This document shows positions 6,471 to 9,001 of a stretch of 9,001 nt of DNA, piece by piece. The stretch covers positions 1 through 9,001 of the forward strand of contig JAGOBX010000117.1 of the NCBI GenBank assembly GCA_017999075.1, written 5' to 3'. Source of the stretch: Candidatus Babelota bacterium (lineage in GTDB: Bacteria; JAGOBX01). The notes below the pieces were generated by a model that saw only the letters and a program-made list of their open reading frames with translations, searched no databases and was not told the DNA's origin. The stretch's first letter is position 1. Each line of letters opens with the position of its first letter. Both the position numbers and the translations under genes were made by a program.

Positions 6471-7390
6471 CTATATTCCAACATATTTGTTAAACATTTT
6501 TTTGATTTTTCCGATATTTTCAGGTCAAGCGCAATTTCATATTTTTCATATTTCAAACAATTATATACATCTGTCAATTCTGTAAGTTTCATTGTTTTGC
6601 ATTCAAGAGATGATTCTACCGGATAATATTTTTTCTCTGGTATTTCCTTAACTAATCTATGAATAATTCCGGGTTCAGTCGCAATTATAAATTCTAACGA
6701 TTCAGATTGTTTGATATAATTAATCATTCCTTCAGTGGATAACACAGCGTCAGCCGCCTCTATAGTTTCTAAAGGACACTCAGGATGAGCTATAACTTCC
6801 GCATTAGGATATTTTAATTTTGTGGATTTTATTTTATCAATTGTTATCTGATTATGCACATAACAGTATCCGTCAAATAATATCAGTTTTTTCCCTGTTT
6901 TTTTTTCACAATATGCTCCAAGATTCTTGTCAGGAATAAATATTATATGTTCATTTTTAATATTTTCAATAATTTTAACGGCATTTCCTGAAGCACAGCA
7001 TATATCTGATAATGCTTTAACTTCGGCATTAGTATTAACATAAGCCACGACTATAGCTTTTGGAAATCTATTTTTTAATTTTTCCAGTTCAGCAGCGCTT
7101 ATCATATTTGCCATAGGACAACCAGCGTCAAATCTCGGTATCAATACTTTTTTATCCGGAGATAATATTTTTGCGGTTTCCGCCATAAAAGTAACTCCGC
7201 AGAACACTATCATATCGGAGTCTGTATCTGCAGCTTTCCTGGATAAAAATAATGAATCTCCTACAAAATCAGCAATTTCCTGAATTTCTTTTCTTTGATA
7301 GTTGTGCGCCAGAATCACAGCATTTTTTTCATCTGCAACACGCCTTATTGATTTTTGAAGAGTTTCAAAAGTTTCATTTACATTATTCAT
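6467..7390 (-). CDS. nadA: Quinolinate synthase
   Basis: It condenses iminoaspartate with dihydroxyacetone phosphate to make quinolinate, the ring precursor of NAD, and uses an oxygen-sensitive [4Fe-4S] cluster. The 307-residue length fits the short, NadA-core type. Motifs include A-H-N-Y-Q (28-32), G-D-S-L-x-L-S (44-50), F-C-G-V-T-F-M-A-E-T-A-K-I-L (63-76), Y-V-N-T-N-A-E-V-K-A-L-S-D (117-129), H-P-E-C-P-L-E (202-208), S-T-E-G-M (218-222) and A-T-E-P-G-I (237-242). By alignment from memory the three cluster ligands are Cys91 (in G-C-P-M), Cys176 (in G-Y-C-Y-V-H) and Cys264. No nadB or nadC is in view, so the source of iminoaspartate is unknown. The ATG lacks a recognisable ribosome binding site; the start is kept because it gives the usual N-terminal length. 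Confidence 0.97.
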   Translation of the reverse strand: MNNVNETFETLQKSIRRVADEKNAVILAHNYQRKEIQEIADFVGDSLFLSRKAADTDSDMIVFCGVTFMAETAKILSPDKKVLIPRFDAGCPMANMISAAELEKLKNRFPKAIVVAYVNTNAEVKALSDICCASGNAVKIIENIKNEHIIFIPDKNLGAYCEKKTGKKLILFDGYCYVHNQITIDKIKSTKLKYPNAEVIAHPECPLETIEAADAVLSTEGMINYIKQSESLEFIIATEPGIIHRLVKEIPEKKYYPVESSLECKTMKLTELTDVYNCLKYEKYEIALDLKISEKSKKCLTNMLEYS

Positions 7391-7550
7391 TTTCGAATTA
7401 TAATTTTTCTGTATTCTGGAAATGATCCCAAAAATATTTTATATTTTTTTCAAAAATTATTTATCGCTTATAAATATATAATTTTTGTAAAAAACGCCAA
7501 AATATCCATTTGGAAATATTGCCATTCCATTCTATTTTTTAAAGTGTACG

Positions 7551-7578
7551 ATTTTATTTAAACATTTTAAAATGTCAA
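7551..7578 (-). promoter_or_regulatory. nadA promoter overlapped by a 14-bp perfect palindrome
   Basis: TTGACA (7573-7578), a 16-bp spacer, then TAAAAT (7551-7556), identical in design to the rpsB and lipoprotein promoters. ACATTTTAAAATGT (7562-7575) is a perfect palindrome that covers half of the -35 box and most of the spacer, the position expected for a repressor operator. The predicted start near 7543 leaves a leader of about 150 nt before nadA in which I see only short, weak hairpins and no riboswitch I recognise. The promoter begins only about 17 nt past the HU terminator. Confidence 0.7.
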
Positions 7579-7594
7579 TTTTTTTTTAATTTTC

Positions 7595-7632
7595 AAAAAA
7601 AAAGCCGCTGGTGTCATTTCGACAGCAGCGGC
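7595..7632 (-). terminator. Strong intrinsic terminator after the HU gene
   Basis: On the minus strand GCCGCTG and CAGCGGC (7 bp) enclose one C-C mismatch, TGTC/GACA (4 bp) and a small GAAAT loop, followed immediately by nine Ts (7595-7603). The GC-rich stem stands out in this AT-rich region. It lies 52 nt past the HU stop and isolates HU from nadA. Between the stop and the stem there is a short direct repeat built on TGCTAATA / TGCTAAATA (plus-strand sense, about 7644-7660). Confidence 0.93.
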
Positions 7633-7684
7633 CCAGCCGTTTATGCTAATATGCTAAATAACTTTTTATGGTTAAAATTCCCGC

Positions 7685-8032
7685 TTATTTGGATAATTTG
7701 GCTTTTTTGCAGCTTTCTTTGAAAGCTTTGTTAAAAGAAACTTTAGGAACTTTTGTTGCAGGTTTTGCAGCAATAGTAATTTCCTGTCCTGTCAAAGGAT
7801 TACGACCTTTTCTTTTTGGAGACGCAGGTCTAACTTTAACAAATATTTTTCCAAAATTACCAACCGGAACTCTTGCGCCGCTTAATACGCCGGCGTTAAC
7901 AACTTCCAAATAATCTTCGATAACAGATTTAGCTTTAGCTTTAGGTATTTCACCTTTAGAAGCTACATACGCTACCATTGAATTGAAAGTGAACTTTTCC
8001 GGTAACTTAACTTTTGCTACTGCCTTTGCCAT
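7685..8032 (-). CDS. HU/IHF-family DNA-binding protein, extended at both ends
   Basis: A small, basic nucleoid protein that bends DNA as a dimer. The family core is visible: the N-terminal helical part (about 14-50), V-P-V-G-N-F-G-K-I-F-V-K-V-R (55-68), then the DNA-contacting arm region with K-R-K-G-R-N-P-L-T-G-Q-E-I-T-I (73-87) and the closing strand and helix V-S-F-N-K-A-F-K-E (98-106). The Pro of R-N-P that intercalates DNA in HU/IHF is present at 79. At 115 residues it exceeds the usual 90, with a roughly 12-residue Lys/Val-rich head, extra residues in the arm (K-P-A-T-K) and a basic tail. Start ATG with AGGAGG 8 nt upstream. It is monocistronic, with its own promoter and terminator. It is not assignable to HU-alpha, HU-beta or IHF by eye. 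Confidence 0.94.
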   Translation of the reverse strand: MAKAVAKVKLPEKFTFNSMVAYVASKGEIPKAKAKSVIEDYLEVVNAGVLSGARVPVGNFGKIFVKVRPASPKRKGRNPLTGQEITIAAKPATKVPKVSFNKAFKESCKKAKLSK

Positions 8033-8059
8033 AAAAAAATCCTCCTAACCAAATAATTT

Positions 8060-8162
8060 ACAGGAACAAAAAATCCCTGTTTTTAAAGGAATTATATATG
8101 TTTTAATAAAAAAAGCAAATATTTTTTTTATTATTTTATTATTTTTTCCTGTATTTTACAGG
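8060..8162. repeat. Two ACAGG/CCTGT inverted repeats flanking the HU promoter
   Basis: ACAGG (8060-8064) with CCTGT (8076-8080) forms a 5-bp hairpin in the HU mRNA leader. CCTGT (8148-8152) with ACAGG (8158-8162) forms a second 5-bp inverted repeat upstream of the -35 box. The same pentamer in two pairs on either side of the promoter may mark binding sites of a regulator, or of HU itself. Five-base matches are weak evidence on their own. Confidence 0.35.
8091..8118 (-). promoter_or_regulatory. Predicted HU promoter
   Basis: TTGCTT (8113-8118), a 16-bp spacer and a perfect TATAAT (8091-8096) on the minus strand. The predicted start near 8084 gives a leader of about 52 nt containing the AGGAGG ribosome binding site. 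Confidence 0.65.
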
Positions 8163-8278
8163 GTTTGGAAAATACGGCATCACTAAAACCCAATCAAAAA
8201 CGCTTATTTTTTGGTACAATATGAATTACAAATCAGACACAGCTAAATCTTAATCTCAAAAAAATAAAAAAAAATATA

Positions 8279-8306
8279 TTGACAAAAAATAAAATAAATA
8301 TAAAAT
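8279..8306 (+). promoter_or_regulatory. Predicted promoter of the lipoprotein gene
   Basis: TTGACA (8279-8284), a 16-bp all-A/T spacer and TAAAAT (8301-8306), hexamers and spacing identical to the rpsB and nadA promoters. The leader is about 40 nt and carries a strong AGAGGAGGG ribosome binding site 7 nt before the ATG. Together these suggest high expression. Confidence 0.75.
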
Positions 8307-8352
8307 TACTTCAGAATTATTTTTTATTCCGAAAAAAGAGGAGGGATATTAA

Positions 8353-8598
8353 ATGTTGAAAAAAATAATTGCTTTAGGATTAATTGCAATTTTAGCTGTC
8401 AGCTTTGCTCTTGTAGGTTGTTCAAAACAAGAAGAAGCAGCTCCTGCTGCTGATCAAGCTGCTCCGGCTGCTGATGCTCCGGCTGCTCCGGCTGCTGATG
8501 CTCCAGCTGCTCCGGCTGCTGACGCTCCGGCTGCTCCTGCTGCTGATGCTCCAGCTGCTCCGGCTGCTGATGCTCCGGCTGCTGCTCCGGCAAAATAA
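8353..8598 (+). CDS. Small lipoprotein with Ala/Pro-rich tandem repeats
   Basis: An 81-residue precursor. The signal peptide has a K-K basic start and a hydrophobic stretch (5-21) ending in the lipobox L-V-G-C, so signal peptidase II should cut before Cys23, which would be lipid-modified. The mature 59 residues start S-K-Q-E-E and are then almost only Ala, Pro and Asp. They include four full copies of A-P-A-A-P-A-A-D (residues 42-73) plus partial copies, and end A-A-P-A-K. With Ser at position 2 of the mature protein, outer-membrane sorting is likely if the cell is diderm. The chain looks like an unstructured or polyproline-like spacer without a catalytic domain, perhaps an abundant surface or periplasmic filler akin in role to small murein-type lipoproteins; that is inference. 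GC content is far above the neighbours because of GCT/CCG/GAT codons. Confidence 0.9.
   Translation: MLKKIIALGLIAILAVSFALVGCSKQEEAAPAADQAAPAADAPAAPAADAPAAPAADAPAAPAADAPAAPAADAPAAAPAK
8461..8592 (+). repeat. 24-bp coding tandem repeat (four full units plus partial ends)
   Basis: Full units start at 8476, 8500, 8524 and 8548. A shortened unit precedes them (8461-8475) and a degenerate one follows (8572-8592). Units differ only at third codon positions (CCG/CCA/CCT, GAT/GAC), so the protein repeat is exact while the DNA has drifted. Because the unit is a multiple of three, gain or loss of copies would keep the frame. Confidence 0.92.
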
Positions 8599-8643
8599 TG
8601 TAATACATTATTATTTGCAATTAGTGAAAAACTGCCGCAGTTT
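8594..8643 (+). terminator. Two small hairpins at the end of the lipoprotein gene
   Basis: AATAATG (8594-8600) pairs with CATTATT (8606-8612) over a 5-nt loop and includes the stop codon. AAACTG (8629-8634) pairs with CAGTTT (8638-8643) over a CCG loop. Neither has a proper T-run, so termination here is uncertain; they may instead protect the 3' end of the mRNA. Confidence 0.35.
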
Positions 8644-8702
8644 GATTAACAATAATATTGATTTCAAACTTCGGTATGTTTTTCGAGCTATAAATTTTGA
8701 AC

Positions 8703-8750
8703 TGACCGTAATGATATATTTTATTATATAAAAATATTTCGTTACGGTCA
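8703..8750 (+). promoter_or_regulatory. Perfect 9-bp inverted repeat immediately before the radical SAM gene
   Basis: TGACCGTAA (8703-8711) and TTACGGTCA (8742-8750) are exact reverse complements. Inside, ATATTTT pairs with AAAATAT, so nearly the whole 48 nt can fold into one hairpin, followed by TTATTATTAT. It could be the terminator for the lipoprotein transcript, or an operator or leader structure for the gene starting at 8759, or both. A TTGAAC (8697-8702) lies at its left edge but no well-spaced -10 is convincing. Confidence 0.6.
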
Positions 8751-8758
8751 TTATTATT

Positions 8759-9001
8759 ATGAATTCCTTATTATTAATAACTCCGCCTTTTGTAAATCCT
8801 AATTGTCCGTATCCTGCCACGTATTTATTGGCTGGTTATTTAAAAAATTCATTCGATAATCTGAACATACTTCAAAAAGATTTATCAGTTGAGCTATTAA
8901 ATAGAATATTTTCTTCTAAAACATTAAAAAAAATATTTAATTTATCAAAAAAAAATATTATAAATATTCATTCAGATGAAAGATTGTCTAAAATAAAAAA
9001 A
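8759..9001 (+). CDS. B12-binding-domain radical SAM protein, N-terminal part (runs off right edge)
   Basis: The 81 visible codons begin M-N-S-L-L-L-I-T-P-P-F, then N-C-P-Y-P-A-T-Y-L-L-A-G-Y-L-K (15-29), L-Q-K-D-L-S-V-E-L (37-45) and a Lys/Ile-rich helical stretch. A beta strand ending in x-P-P-F, a Y-P-A-x-x-x-L-A-G-Y-L segment and then Q-D-L-S-like residues is the usual opening of cobalamin-binding radical SAM proteins. Their C-x3-C-x2-C cluster motif would lie further on, outside the window. The reaction cannot be named from this part. Start ATG at 8759-8761, chosen because it gives the family N-terminus and the frame is closed at 8729-8731. There is no ribosome binding site; the ATG follows a large hairpin by 8 nt. 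Confidence 0.75.
   Translation, partial: MNSLLLITPPFVNPNCPYPATYLLAGYLKNSFDNLNILQKDLSVELLNRIFSSKTLKKIFNLSKKNIINIHSDERLSKIKK

Larger units (their letters stand above)
8033..8352. other. Divergent intergenic region between HU and the lipoprotein gene
   Basis: These 320 bases hold both outward-facing promoters and two ACAGG/CCTGT inverted repeats (listed separately). The middle part, about 8163-8278, holds no open frame of note, no RNA gene that I recognise and no convincing further promoter. A TACAAT at 8215-8220 lacks a partner -35. Long A and T tracts are frequent and probably give bent DNA. Confidence 0.6.

Noticed and set aside
7391-7543. Known NAD-related riboswitch before nadA
   Set aside because: No GC-rich conserved core of the NAD+-I class is visible; the leader is A/T-rich with only short stems.
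7668-7913. Plus-strand open frame opposite HU
   Set aside because: Antisense shadow of a gene with clear family motifs, promoter and terminator.
8399-8620. Gln/Glu/Pro-rich open frame on the minus strand opposite the lipoprotein
   Set aside because: It is the antisense reading of the 24-bp repeat; the repeat keeps all frames open. It lacks an RBS and a domain, while the plus-strand frame has a signal peptide, promoter and RBS.
8474-8731. Leu/Arg-rich plus-strand frame overlapping the lipoprotein
   Set aside because: A frame-shifted reading of the same repeat, with no RBS; it extends into non-coding sequence.
8611-8820. Minus-strand open frame across the lipoprotein/radical SAM gap
   Set aside because: It overlaps the inverted repeat and the start of a better-supported plus-strand gene and shows no domain.

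Overview
This is an AT-rich chromosomal window, roughly 30 % GC by eye, from an unidentified bacterium. The content suggests an anaerobic or fermentative lifestyle and a lipoprotein-bearing envelope. The evidence is a two-cluster [4Fe-4S] ferredoxin, an oxygen-sensitive class I (iron-sulfur) fumarase subunit, the iron-sulfur quinolinate synthase NadA, the start of a B12-binding radical SAM protein, and a lipobox protein. I could not fix the phylum. Gene order alone (rpsB-tsf-pyrH-frr) is widespread, and no rRNA or tRNA is present. No mobile element, CRISPR array or phage gene was seen.

Layout. Everything from position 1 to about 8030 is on the minus strand, so transcription runs right to left. 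Reading in that direction: the HU-family DNA-binding protein (7685-8032) has its own promoter and a strong terminator. nadA (6467-7390) follows with its own promoter and a long leader. Next comes a three-gene set: a TPR membrane protein (5246-6379), a two-helix membrane protein (4923-5183) and an McsA-like zinc-finger/UVR protein (4330-4923). After that is the translation operon rpsB-tsf-pyrH-frr, ending in a ferredoxin gene too short for many gene finders (707-874). Past a large inverted repeat, a second transcription unit starts, with a single-helix membrane protein (277-486) and the N-terminal part of a fumarase alpha subunit that runs off the left edge. On the plus strand, divergent from HU, lie a lipoprotein with an Ala/Pro-rich 24-bp tandem repeat (8353-8598) and the beginning of a B12-binding radical SAM gene (8759 to the right edge).

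Regulatory signals are unusually readable. Three promoters (rpsB, nadA, lipoprotein) have exactly TTGACA, a 16-bp spacer and TAAAAT. HU and the TPR gene have related hexamers, also 16 bp apart, and the unit at 277-486 has a 17-bp version. The predicted rpsB transcript begins almost directly with an 11-13 bp hairpin whose 5' arm can pair alternatively further downstream, which makes it a candidate autoregulatory leader. A perfect 14-bp palindrome overlaps the nadA promoter.

Most of the window is housekeeping. The parts without an obvious description are the TPR/two-helix/McsA-like trio, the rpsB leader, the repeat lipoprotein, and the inverted repeats at 589-666 and 8703-8750. I see no convincing new multi-gene system such as defence or secretion.
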